Source: an uncultured Oscillospiraceae bacterium
Lineage (GTDB): Bacteria; Bacillota; Clostridia; Oscillospirales; Acutalibacteraceae
Assembly (NCBI GenBank): GCA_900547305.1
Contig: URGH01000087.1
Location: 1 to 8,214 of the forward strand
Direction: 5' to 3'
Length of the DNA stretch: 8,214 bases
The notes beneath the pieces are model-generated. The model did not search any database, was not told the origin of the DNA, and saw only the letters and a program-made list of their open reading frames with translations. A program made the translations under genes and the position numbers. Numbering within the stretch: position 1 is the first letter of the stretch; each line of letters starts with the position of its first letter. Positions 1 through 6,049 of the stretch are shown here, piece after piece.

Positions 1-11
1 GCTTACAAGGT

Positions 12-42
12 GTTTTTCCGCCGCGCATGTCAGCGGAAAAAC
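12..42. repeat. Inverted repeat, 10-bp perfect stem
   Basis: GTTTTTCCGC (12-21) is perfectly complementary to GCGGAAAAAC (33-42), with an 11-nt loop. The T run lies on the 5' side of the stem and the A run on the 3' side, the reverse of an intrinsic terminator on either strand, so I do not call it one. It lies downstream of the minus-strand response regulator in a gene-free stretch (1-132). Role unknown: it could be an operator, an mRNA 3'-end stabiliser or a remnant repeat. Confidence 0.5.
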
Positions 43-48
43 GTAAAT

Positions 49-64
49 GCGGCGTAAACGCCGC
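49..64 (-). terminator. GC-rich hairpin, weak candidate terminator for the LytTR gene
   Basis: GCGGCG (49-54), loop TAAA, CGCCGC (59-64). Read on the minus strand it follows the response-regulator stop by about 70 nt, but the sequence after the stem is ATTTACGTTTTT rather than an unbroken U run, so termination would be weak. The same 6-bp stem recurs at 4471-4486, where the minus strand does carry a proper U7 tract. Confidence 0.3.
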
Positions 65-132
65 AAAAATAAATTTTTGGGACTTGTCCACAAACTGAAT
101 TAAATATTGTACGTGTTAACTTTTCGTCGTTT

Positions 133-834
133 TCAAATAACGTGCGGGTCGGCAAAACTTTTGTATTCATCCTTAAAGCTTTTGTAATAATTACGGCTTA
201 TATACAGCGTTTTCCCATTTACAAGGCTTATACATTCGTTATTATAACCCGTTATATAATTGAAATTTACAACATAAGCCCTGTTTATTTTGCCGAAATG
301 AGTTTTCGGCAGGTTTCCGTAAACGCGCGCCATCGTTTTTTTACACTTTACTTTACCGTTCCGTAAGCCTATAAAGCAGTTTTTATTATCCGCTTCAAGA
401 TAAAAAATATCGTGTGTTTCAAAACAAAAAACATCGTCGCCGCTTTTTACCCAAAGGGGACGGTGAAGCGGATTGTAAAGAAAAAAATCGTCAAGCGCCG
501 CAAAAAAAGGTTTTTTTTCGAGCGGCTTTAAAAGAAAAGCGTGGGGCGTTACTTTAAAAGAGTCAAAAATAAAGCCGGTATACTCGCTTAAAAACATAAT
601 TGTGCTGCGGCAATTTTTTCTGCGCAGACGCTTTGCGGTTTCAAGCCCGTTAAGCCCGTTGATATGGTAATCAAGAATTATAAGCAGATAATTATTTTCG
701 CTTTTAAGCATTGCTTCGCTTGAATCATAAATTTCCACCAATAATTCCAAACGGCGTTTATTGGCATAATCGTAAATCATATTTTTTGTTTTTTCAGCGC
801 ATTTTATATCGCTGTCGCATATTGCTATCCGCAT
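133..834 (-). CDS. LytTR-family response regulator (REC + LytTR DNA-binding domain)
   Basis: A 233-residue cytoplasmic transcription regulator of the AgrA/LytR class. The receiver domain spans about residues 1-120: phospho-acceptor Asp55 in LDYHINGLNG, the switch Ser83 in FLSEY and the conserved Lys103 in LLKPL. A LytTR DNA-binding domain follows from about 127 to 225, with IFYLEADN, the recognition stretch INRAYVVN (183-190) and a closing NGKTLYISR. The start at 834 has AAAGGA (849-844) nine nt upstream. A longer TTG start at 876 is excluded because it falls at or before the predicted transcript start. Oddities: the acidic pocket reads CDSD, with Ser8 where a second Asp is usual, and the DNA-binding motif has Asn184 where His is common. 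No sensor kinase lies in the window, so its input is unknown. Family assignment is firm; the regulon is not. Confidence 0.92.
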   Translation of the reverse strand: MRIAICDSDIKCAEKTKNMIYDYANKRRLELLVEIYDSSEAMLKSENNYLLIILDYHINGLNGLETAKRLRRKNCRSTIMFLSEYTGFIFDSFKVTPHAFLLKPLEKKPFFAALDDFFLYNPLHRPLWVKSGDDVFCFETHDIFYLEADNKNCFIGLRNGKVKCKKTMARVYGNLPKTHFGKINRAYVVNFNYITGYNNECISLVNGKTLYISRNYYKSFKDEYKSFADPHVI

Positions 835-843
835 TATAATTCG

Positions 844-849
844 TCCTTT
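844..849 (-). promoter_or_regulatory. Shine-Dalgarno that fixes the LytTR start
   Basis: On the minus strand AAAGGA lies nine nt before the ATG at 834. It supports the 233-residue product over the 247-residue upstream TTG reading. Confidence 0.75.
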
Positions 850-856
850 CATTATC

Positions 857-875
857 TTTTCGACATTTTTCGACA
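857..875 (-). repeat. 9-bp direct repeat, 10-bp period, at the LytTR transcript start
   Basis: On the minus strand TGTCGAAAA occurs at 875-867 and again at 865-857, one base apart, so the two copies lie on the same face of the helix. They cover about +1 to +19 of the transcript predicted from the promoter at 882-910. Such a position suits a repressor operator. Canonical LytTR sites are also 9-bp direct repeats but usually about two turns apart, so autoregulation is only a guess. Confidence 0.5.
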
Positions 876-881
876 AAAGCT

Positions 882-910
882 ATTATAACATATTTGCTAT
901 AAAATGTCAA
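882..910 (-). promoter_or_regulatory. Consensus sigma-A promoter of the LytTR gene
   Basis: On the minus strand a perfect -35 TTGACA (910-905) and a perfect -10 TATAAT (887-882) are separated by exactly 17 bp. Transcription should begin near 875, giving a 5' leader of about 40 nt ahead of the ATG at 834. A fully consensus promoter suggests high basal expression unless repressed. Confidence 0.88.
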
Positions 911-932
911 TATCAATCTTAAAATATAATTA

Positions 933-1006
933 AAAAGTGTAAAAATAACGTTTTACTCTTATTTTTTTGCCTTTTGCTCCACTATTTTACATTTTTTTAC
1001 ACTTTT
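933..1006. repeat. Long-spaced 13-bp inverted repeat in the divergent control region
   Basis: AAAAGTGTAAAAA (933-945) is exactly complementary to TTTTTACACTTTT (994-1006). The arms are 48 bp apart and centred about six helical turns from each other. The left arm lies upstream of the LytTR -35 box and the right arm lies inside the candidate sigma-gene promoter. The arrangement fits one regulator binding two sites between divergent genes, but the region is AT-rich and part of the match may be compositional. Confidence 0.4.
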
Positions 1007-1015
1007 CTGTAAAAT
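986..1015 (+). promoter_or_regulatory. Candidate promoter of the sigma-factor gene
   Basis: TTTACA (986-991) and TAAAAT (1010-1015) with an 18-bp spacer form a reasonable but non-consensus promoter, about 80 bp ahead of the sigma-gene start. It is much weaker than the three perfect promoters in this window. A small GNRA-capped hairpin (TTCCC-GAAA-GGGAA, 1018-1031) would lie at the start of its transcript. Confidence 0.35.
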
Positions 1016-1099
1016 TCTTCCCGAAAGGGAAAAAATCGTAAGTCGACGTTTACAAAAATCAATTTTTTTCCTTTCTTACAATCAGAGGGAGGAAAAAAT

Positions 1100-1621
1100 A
1101 TGAACAACAGAGAAATTATTAAAACCGTAAAAGAAATAAAGGGAGGAGATATGTCGAATTTTCATGCGATATACGGAACGTTTTCGCGGCTTATAAATTG
1201 TTATGGCAGAAGAATAGGGGAAGACGGCTGCGAGGATATTACATTATTCTTCATGGAGCTTTTATATTCGGTGGATACGGACAGGTTCTTGCCTGACGGC
1301 AGCTATGAACTGAAAAGGTATATTGCCGTAGCGCTGCGGAACTATTATATTACGCTTTCACAAAAGGCTCAGAAATACGTCAAATTCTGCGATGAATTGC
1401 TTGAAGAAGATGCAAAATACGTTTTTGAACCCGAGGACGCCCTGTCGTTAAAGGAGGGGCTTTTAAGGCTGTCCGAAAGGCAGCGTACAGTGCTTACATA
1501 CAGATATTTTTACGGGCTTTCCGACGGTGAAATTTCAGACCTGCTTTGCATATCCCGTCAGGCGGTGCATCAGCTTGAATTGCGCGCGATAGCTTCCTTA
1601 AAAGAATATTACGGAATATGA
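1100..1621 (+). CDS. Small sigma-70 family RNA polymerase sigma factor (regions 2 and 4 only)
   Basis: A 173-residue alternative sigma-like factor of ECF size. A region 2-like part (about 5-90) opens with a GD-motif helix (EIIKTVKEIKGGD) and contains EDGCEDITLFFMELL, the analogue of the conserved core-binding helix. A region 4 part (about 115-170) has LSERQRTVLTYRYFYGLSD and the helix-turn-helix EISDLLCISRQAVHQLELRA, which would contact the -35 element. Region 3 is absent. The ATG at 1100 has GGGAGG (1087-1092) seven nt upstream. A second ATG at 1151 has its own GGGAGGAG (1141-1148), but starting there would remove the GD helix, so 1100 is preferred. The next gene begins 37 nt downstream on the same strand. 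No recognisable anti-sigma factor is adjacent. Group within the superfamily is undecided; a TcdR/UviA-like relative is possible. Confidence 0.82.
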   Translation: MNNREIIKTVKEIKGGDMSNFHAIYGTFSRLINCYGRRIGEDGCEDITLFFMELLYSVDTDRFLPDGSYELKRYIAVALRNYYITLSQKAQKYVKFCDELLEEDAKYVFEPEDALSLKEGLLRLSERQRTVLTYRYFYGLSDGEISDLLCISRQAVHQLELRAIASLKEYYGI

Positions 1622-1634
1622 TTGAGCTTTTTTG

Positions 1635-1654
1635 CCGATAATACTATCGGTGAT
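1635..1654 (+). promoter_or_regulatory. Hairpin overlapping the Shine-Dalgarno of the LCP-like gene
   Basis: CCGATA (1635-1640) pairs with TATCGG (1645-1650) across an ATAC loop. The final GG of the stem is the start of GGTGAT (1649-1654), which matches the 3' part of the full anti-Shine-Dalgarno complement and lies four nt ahead of the ATG at 1659. Pairing would hide part of the ribosome site. Ribosomes ending on the sigma gene at 1621 come within about 15 nt of it, so translational coupling is plausible. The stem is only 6 bp. Confidence 0.45.
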
Positions 1655-1658
1655 AAAT

Positions 1659-2264
1659 ATGAAAAAACAAAAATTATTCTATATCAGGCTGTCTGTTATG
1701 TGTCTGCTCAGCTGCGCCGTGCTGGTTTCGGGCGGGTATGTTTATCTAAGGCGGAGCTTTCGCCCTGCCGAGGGGCAAGCCTCCAAAATACCGTACAGCT
1801 TTTCCGTGCCCGATAATAAGGGAATACTTTTCGATATAGCGGGGAACCGCGCCTTTGTATATCTTGACTTTACAGATGAAAAATTAAGCGTCATAATTCC
1901 GCAGACAGAGGATTTCGACCCGACCGATTTCGGGTATTCCGGGGATTTTAAAATCAAGGGCGATTTATCCGTTTTGGCTGCGATAATAGACTATGCCGGC
2001 GGAATAACATTAGATGATAACGGTGAGCAGGTGAGATATACCGGCGTTCAAATATCGGATATTATGAGCCGCAGCACCGAAAGCGAAAAACAGCTGCGCT
2101 TAATAATTCCCGCTATTATGCGGTCGGTTGCGGAAAACGGGCTTGAAGACGAGGCATTTAACTATATTATTGATAAATCGGACACCGATTTGACAGTGCC
2201 CGATGTGCTTATGTGGCAAAATTATATAAGTAAGCTTTGTAAAAACGGAAGAATAATAAACTGA
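1659..2264 (+). CDS. Membrane-anchored protein with a degenerate LytR-CpsA-Psr (LCP)-like domain
   Basis: A 201-residue protein with about six cytoplasmic residues, one transmembrane segment (about 7-29) and an extracytoplasmic remainder. FVYLDFTDEKLSVIIPQTEDFD (67-87) resembles the LCP stretch leading to the 'SIPRDT' motif, and IIDYAGGITLDDNGEQVRYTGVQISDIM (109-136) resembles the LCP 'GG..V...TG.QAL.Y.R' stretch. The arginines that normally bind polyprenyl pyrophosphate are missing: IPQT replaces IPRD, and the later R-x-R and RQ positions are not evident. Known LCP enzymes attach glycopolymers to peptidoglycan; this copy is probably not a standard ligase. Its cytoplasmic tail is too short to be a classical anti-sigma domain. 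The start is chosen because MKKQK plus the hydrophobic segment makes a normal signal anchor and GGTGAT precedes it. The fold assignment is tentative. Confidence 0.5.
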   Translation: MKKQKLFYIRLSVMCLLSCAVLVSGGYVYLRRSFRPAEGQASKIPYSFSVPDNKGILFDIAGNRAFVYLDFTDEKLSVIIPQTEDFDPTDFGYSGDFKIKGDLSVLAAIIDYAGGITLDDNGEQVRYTGVQISDIMSRSTESEKQLRLIIPAIMRSVAENGLEDEAFNYIIDKSDTDLTVPDVLMWQNYISKLCKNGRIIN

Positions 2265-2309
2265 AAACGGCTGTCTGCTTTCCAAAATTAGGCGTTTACC
2301 CTACGGTGA

Positions 2310-2338
2310 TTGACAAAGCCGCCGCGAAAGATTATAAT
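2310..2338 (+). promoter_or_regulatory. Consensus sigma-A promoter of the glutamine synthetase gene
   Basis: TTGACA (2310-2315) and TATAAT (2333-2338) are both perfect and 17 bp apart. Transcription should start near 2345, leaving about 24 nt of leader, too short for a riboswitch. The gene can thus be expressed apart from the sigma/LCP-like pair, although no terminator is visible between 2264 and this promoter. Confidence 0.88.
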
Positions 2339-2356
2339 AGTTAAGTATAATTTTGC

Positions 2357-2361
2357 GGAGG
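2357..2361 (+). promoter_or_regulatory. Shine-Dalgarno that fixes a TTG start for glutamine synthetase
   Basis: GGAGG lies seven nt before TTG (2369-2371). The first in-frame ATG is 17 codons later (2420), with no comparable site, and using it would lose the family-conserved FASNVFND start. Confidence 0.8.
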
Positions 2362-2368
2362 TAGAGCT

Positions 2369-4459
2369 TTGAAAACGGTAAATGAAATTTTTGCAAGTAA
2401 TGTTTTTAACGATTCGGTAATGCTTGAAAGGCTGCCGAAGGATACATACAAGGCGCTGAAAAGCGCCATAAAAGAGGGAACGGGCATTGACAGCAGCATA
2501 GCCGATATCGTAGCCTCTGCTATGAAAGACTGGGCTATTGAAAAGGGCGCCACGCACTATACGCACTGGTTTCAGCCGCTCACGGGCATAACCGCCGAAA
2601 AGCACGACAGCTTTATTTCCCCCACAGAGGACGGCGGAATTATTATGGAATTTTCCGGCAAGGAGCTTATAAAGGGCGAGCCGGACGCTTCCTCTTTCCC
2701 GTCGGGCGGGCTTCGCGCAACCTTTGAGGCTAGGGGATATACCGCGTGGGACCCAAGCTCCTATGCGTTTGTAAAGGACGATACGCTTTGTATTCCCACG
2801 GCGTTTTGTTCATACTGCGGCGAGGCGCTCGACCAGAAAACGCCGCTGCTGCGCAGTATGGACGCAATAAACAAGCAGGCGCTCAGAATTGCCAAAATAT
2901 TCGGGCTTGAAAATGTAAAGCGGGTAAATACCACCGTAGGACCCGAGCAGGAGTATTTTTTAGTAGATAAAAAAATGTATGATAAGCGCCCCGACCTTAT
3001 CTATTGCGGAAGAACGCTTATAGGCGCAATGCCGCCGAAGGGTCAGGAAATGGACGACCACTATTTCGGCGTTTTAAAGCCGAGGGTGGCGGCGTTTATG
3101 CGCGACCTTGATAATGAGCTTTGGAAGCTGGGCGTGCTTGCCAAAACCGAGCACAACGAGGTTGCTCCCGCGCAGCACGAACTGGCGCCAATCTTCACCA
3201 CAACCAACATTGCGGCGGACCACAACCAGCTGACAATGGAAATGATGAAAAAAACCGCGCAGAAGCACGGACTTGTGTGTCTGCTGCACGAAAAGCCCTT
3301 TGACGGGGTAAACGGCAGCGGCAAGCATAATAACTGGTCGCTTTCAACCGATACGGGGCTGAACTTTTTAAGTCCGGGCAAAAATCCGGGTGAAAACCTG
3401 CTGTTTATGCTTACATTAGCCGCCGTTATACGCGCGGTTGACGAGCACCAGGATCTGCTCAGAATTTCGGTTGCAACCGCGGGCAACGACCACCGTCTCG
3501 GTGCAAACGAGGCGCCCCCCGCCATAATTTCAATGTTTTTGGGTGATGAGCTTACCGAGCTGCTCGACTCAATAGCAAGCGGTCAGCACCACGATAACGC
3601 AAAGCGGGTTAAAATGACGGTGGGAGCGGATATAATTCCCTATATCCGTAAGGATAATACCGACCGCAACCGCACATCACCCTTTGCGTTTACGGGCAAT
3701 AAGTTTGAGTTCAGAATGCTTGGCTCCGCTTCATCAATATCCGATACAAACGTAATGCTCAACACTATGGTAGCCGATGTTTTTGCCGACTTTGCCGACA
3801 GGCTTGAAAAGGCGGAAGACACAGAAACTGAGCTTAAAAATATAATTAAGGAAACCGTAAAATCACATAGGCGCATAATTTTCAACGGTGACGGTTATTC
3901 GGAAGAATGGCAGAAGGAGGCTGAAAAGCGCGGACTGCTGAACCTTAAAAGCACGCCCGACGCGCTGCCGCTGCTTAAAACGGAAGAAAATATCGCGCTG
4001 TTTGAGCGCCACGGCGTATTAAGCCGCGCCGAGATAAATTCACGCGTGGATATTGTACTCGAAAATTATTCAAAGATACTGCACATTGAGGCGCTCACGC
4101 TTATTGAAATGATGAACCGCGAGGTTATTCCCGCAATAAGCGAGTATACCGACAGGCTGTGTACAGGGCTTATAAACAAGCGTAATTTGGGCGTAAGGCT
4201 TGACGAGCTTGCCGACACCGAGATTATAGCGCGGCTTTCCGCCGCGGGCAGCGAAATATACAAGCTGACATCCGAGCTTAAAATGGCGGTTATGACGGCG
4301 GAAAAGCTGCCCGATATGCTTGAGCGCTCCCGTATGTACCACGATACGGTGCTGCGGCTTATGAACGATATTCGCAAATATGCCGATAGCTCCGAGGCGG
4401 TTGTATCAAAGGACTGCTGGCCCTACCCGAGCTACGGCGAGCTGCTTTTCAGTATTTGA
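2369..4459 (+). CDS. glnN: Type III glutamine synthetase (GSIII)
   Basis: ATP-dependent condensation of glutamate and ammonia to glutamine, the main ammonium-assimilation step; cytoplasmic. At 696 residues it has the size of the GSIII/GlnN class (about 700) rather than GSI (about 450). Class motifs are intact: FASNVFND near the N terminus, metal-site GPEQEYFLVD (191-200), KTEHNEVAPAQHELAPIF (259-276), the glutamate/ATP region HEKPFDGVNGSGKHNNW (307-323) and NRTSPFAFTGNKFEFR (434-449). The C-terminal part (about 500-690) is the helical GSIII-specific extension, and the protein ends in a conserved-looking WPYPSYGELLF. Translation starts at TTG. Its own consensus promoter and a following terminator make it monocistronic. 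It converges on a polar amino-acid transporter operon, consistent with a nitrogen role. No truncation or lost active-site residue is seen. Confidence 0.96.
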   Translation: MKTVNEIFASNVFNDSVMLERLPKDTYKALKSAIKEGTGIDSSIADIVASAMKDWAIEKGATHYTHWFQPLTGITAEKHDSFISPTEDGGIIMEFSGKELIKGEPDASSFPSGGLRATFEARGYTAWDPSSYAFVKDDTLCIPTAFCSYCGEALDQKTPLLRSMDAINKQALRIAKIFGLENVKRVNTTVGPEQEYFLVDKKMYDKRPDLIYCGRTLIGAMPPKGQEMDDHYFGVLKPRVAAFMRDLDNELWKLGVLAKTEHNEVAPAQHELAPIFTTTNIAADHNQLTMEMMKKTAQKHGLVCLLHEKPFDGVNGSGKHNNWSLSTDTGLNFLSPGKNPGENLLFMLTLAAVIRAVDEHQDLLRISVATAGNDHRLGANEAPPAIISMFLGDELTELLDSIASGQHHDNAKRVKMTVGADIIPYIRKDNTDRNRTSPFAFTGNKFEFRMLGSASSISDTNVMLNTMVADVFADFADRLEKAEDTETELKNIIKETVKSHRRIIFNGDGYSEEWQKEAEKRGLLNLKSTPDALPLLKTEENIALFERHGVLSRAEINSRVDIVLENYSKILHIEALTLIEMMNREVIPAISEYTDRLCTGLINKRNLGVRLDELADTEIIARLSAAGSEIYKLTSELKMAVMTAEKLPDMLERSRMYHDTVLRLMNDIRKYADSSEAVVSKDCWPYPSYGELLFSI

Positions 4460-4470
4460 ACGTAAAAAAA

Positions 4471-4486
4471 GCGGCGTTACCGCCGC
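4471..4486 (-). terminator. Intrinsic terminator for the transporter operon (minus strand)
   Basis: On the minus strand GCGGCG, a GTAA tetraloop of the stable GNRA type and CGCCGC are followed at once by seven U residues (the seven A of 4470-4464 on the plus strand). It lies about 60 nt past the ATPase stop codon and just after the convergent glutamine synthetase gene. Confidence 0.82.
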
Positions 4487-4513
4487 AAAAGCAGAATTTA
4501 AGATTTATCGACA

Positions 4514-4543
4514 AACCCCGACAAGATTTGACCTGTCGGGGTT
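4514..4543 (+). terminator. Intrinsic terminator for glnN (plus strand)
   Basis: AACCCCGACA (4514-4523) pairs perfectly with TGTCGGGGTT (4534-4543) around a 10-nt loop, and GTTTTATAT follows. It ends transcription from glnN just before the convergent ATPase gene. On the minus strand only a short TTTG follows, so it may work in that direction too, but less well. Confidence 0.82.
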
Positions 4544-4546
4544 GTT

Positions 4547-5287
4547 TTATATAACTTTGCTTAAAAAATCTTTAAGGCGCGGGCTTTGGGGATTGCCGAA
4601 AATTTCTTCGGGTGATCCCTCTTCCATAATAATACCCTCGTCTATAAACAGCACACGGTCGGCAACCTCGCGGGCAAAGCCCATTTCATGGGTTACTACC
4701 GCCATGGTCATGCCATCCTCCGCAAGCTTTTTCATAACGCCTAAAACCTCGCCTACCATTTCGGGGTCAAGCGCGCTTGTAGGCTCGTCAAACAGCATAA
4801 CGTCGGGCTGCATACAAAGCGCCCTTACAATCGCCACGCGCTGCTTTTGCCCGCCCGAAAGCTGCCCGGGGTAGGCGTTTGCGCGGTCGGCAAGCCCTAC
4901 GCGGTCAAGCAATTCTGTCGCCCGTTTTTCCGCGTCGGCTTTTGAAAGCTTTAAAAGCTTCATAGGCGCTAAGGTCATATTTTTTAAAACCGTCATATGC
5001 GGGAATAAATTGAACTGCTGAAAAACCATTCCCATTTTTTGGCGGTGTTTATTTATATTTATTTTCGGGTCGGTAATGTCAACGCCCTCAAAATAAATTT
5101 TTCCGCCCGTGGGCTCTTCAAGTAGGTTGAGGGTGCGCAGAAAGGTGGATTTGCCCGAGCCCGAGGGTCCTATTATAACAACGACTTCGCCCTTATGAAT
5201 TTCGGTTGTTATGCCCTTTAAAACCTGCACCTTGCCGAAGGATTTACTTAGGTTTTCTACTTTAATCAAGCTTTGCTCAGTGGTCAC
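4547..5287 (-). CDS. glnQ: Polar amino-acid ABC transporter, ATP-binding protein (GlnQ-like)
   Basis: Cytoplasmic ATPase that powers uptake by the permease and binding protein encoded upstream. All ABC motifs are intact in 246 residues: Walker A GPSGSGKST (40-48), Q-loop VFQQFNLFPH (88-97), signature LSGGQ (143-147), Walker B VMLFDEP (163-169), D-loop SALD and the switch His200 (VTHEMGFA). The sequence is typical of the GlnQ/HisP/ArtP subfamily, which handles glutamine, arginine, histidine or cystine; specificity cannot be read from the ATPase. The start is GTG at 5287, with AGAGG (5302-5298) ten nt upstream, overlapping the permease stop by 11 bp. Many relatives begin near IKVENLSKSFG, so a TTG six codons later (5269) is possible but lacks a good ribosome site. 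It is the last gene of the operon. Confidence 0.93.
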   Translation of the reverse strand: MTTEQSLIKVENLSKSFGKVQVLKGITTEIHKGEVVVIIGPSGSGKSTFLRTLNLLEEPTGGKIYFEGVDITDPKININKHRQKMGMVFQQFNLFPHMTVLKNMTLAPMKLLKLSKADAEKRATELLDRVGLADRANAYPGQLSGGQKQRVAIVRALCMQPDVMLFDEPTSALDPEMVGEVLGVMKKLAEDGMTMAVVTHEMGFAREVADRVLFIDEGIIMEEGSPEEIFGNPQSPRLKDFLSKVI

Positions 5288-5981
5288 TTCTTCTCAACCT
5301 CTTTTCTAATTTATTAAGTAAGAATGTGGCAAAAAGAACCAATACGAGGTAAATTGCCGCTAACGTAAGATAGGGAACAAACGCCGTATAATAATCCGCC
5401 ACTATAGCGCGGGTTGCTCTTGTTAAATCGAATACTGTAATAAATCCGGCAACAGAGGTTTCCTTTATCATTACTATAAATTCATTTCCGAGTGCGGGTA
5501 AAATGTTTTTAATAGCCTGCGGCAGAATTATTTTAATCATGGTAGACGGATAATTCAGCCCCAATGAGCGGCCCGCTTCTGTTTGTCCGCGGTCAATTGA
5601 GAGAATACCGCCGCGGATTATTTCGGCAACGTAGGCGCTACTGTTTATGCCGAAAACAAGAATTGCTATTATAAGCGCCTTGTTTGAATTTCCGCGAAAG
5701 GAGGATGCGAAAATTCCGTAATAAGCCAAAAGCAACTGCACCATAACAGGAGTTCCTCTTATTACGGTAATATAGACCGAAGCAATACCGTTTAATATTT
5801 TGGCAAAAATATTATTGCGCGGTATGACTTTAAAAACCGCAAGAATAGCGCCCAGTAATATTCCTATAACAACGGCAAGCAATGATATAATCATTGTATA
5901 TTTAAGACCGTCTAGAAGTAGGGTATAGGCTGAATTTGTTATGTAAATTTCATATAACTTTTCAAAAAAACCGTTAAACAA
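5277..5981 (-). CDS. glnP: Polar amino-acid ABC transporter, permease (HisM/GlnP type)
   Basis: Integral membrane subunit of 234 residues; a single gene implies a homodimeric channel. It has several hydrophobic helices (about 28-50, 66-92, 102-120, 160-180 and 201-223), the RGTP motif (75-78) typical of the HisMQ family, and the cytoplasmic EAA loop AEIIRGGILSIDRGQTEAGRSLG (119-141) that docks on the ATPase. Translation begins at TTG (5981), with AAGGA (5995-5991) nine nt upstream and an in-frame stop just ahead; the next Met is at residue 30, inside the first helix. The 68-nt gap to the binding-protein gene contains a stem-loop. Its 3' end overlaps the ATPase start by 11 bp, implying coupled translation. 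Substrate class is firm, exact substrate is not. Confidence 0.93.
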   Translation of the reverse strand: MFNGFFEKLYEIYITNSAYTLLLDGLKYTMIISLLAVVIGILLGAILAVFKVIPRNNIFAKILNGIASVYITVIRGTPVMVQLLLAYYGIFASSFRGNSNKALIIAILVFGINSSAYVAEIIRGGILSIDRGQTEAGRSLGLNYPSTMIKIILPQAIKNILPALGNEFIVMIKETSVAGFITVFDLTRATRAIVADYYTAFVPYLTLAAIYLVLVLFATFLLNKLEKRLRRSDH

Positions 5982-5988
5982 CTTATCA

Positions 5989-5995
5989 CTTCCTT
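5989..5995 (-). promoter_or_regulatory. Shine-Dalgarno that fixes the TTG start of the permease
   Basis: On the minus strand AAGGAAG lies upstream of TTG (5981-5979), with nine nt between AAGGA and the codon. No ATG is available before the first membrane helix, so the TTG start is needed to produce a full-length permease. Confidence 0.7.
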
Positions 5996-6007
5996 AATAG
6001 CATAACA

Positions 6008-6039
6008 AATTGCACCGCCCGATTTAAGACGGTGCAATT
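6008..6039 (-). promoter_or_regulatory. Intercistronic stem-loop between binding-protein and permease genes
   Basis: AATTGCACCG (6008-6017) pairs perfectly with CGGTGCAATT (6030-6039) around a 12-nt loop. On the minus strand the stem is followed by TTTGTTATG, a short, imperfect U run. It fits a partial terminator or an RNA 3'-end stabiliser that leaves more binding-protein than permease mRNA, as is common in binding-protein-dependent operons. It does not overlap the permease ribosome site. Confidence 0.65.
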
Positions 6040-6049
6040 CGATTTTAAA

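Noticed and set aside
835..876. N-terminal extension of the LytTR regulator to a TTG at 876
   Set aside because: The codon lies at or before the predicted transcript start and receiver domains begin at MRIAICD; the ATG at 834 has a proper ribosome site.
2265..2368. Riboswitch or GlnR site upstream of glnN
   Set aside because: The predicted leader is only about 24 nt, no conserved riboswitch motif is visible, and no TGTNAN7TNACA match was found by eye.
3061..3525. Open frames on the minus strand inside the glutamine synthetase gene
   Set aside because: They lie opposite a fully conserved GSIII coding region, have no ribosome site and show no recognisable protein family; they are reading-frame shadows.
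4380..4874. A plus-strand frame running from the end of glnN into the ATPase gene
   Set aside because: It crosses two terminators and is antisense to conserved ABC motifs; no promoter or ribosome site supports it.
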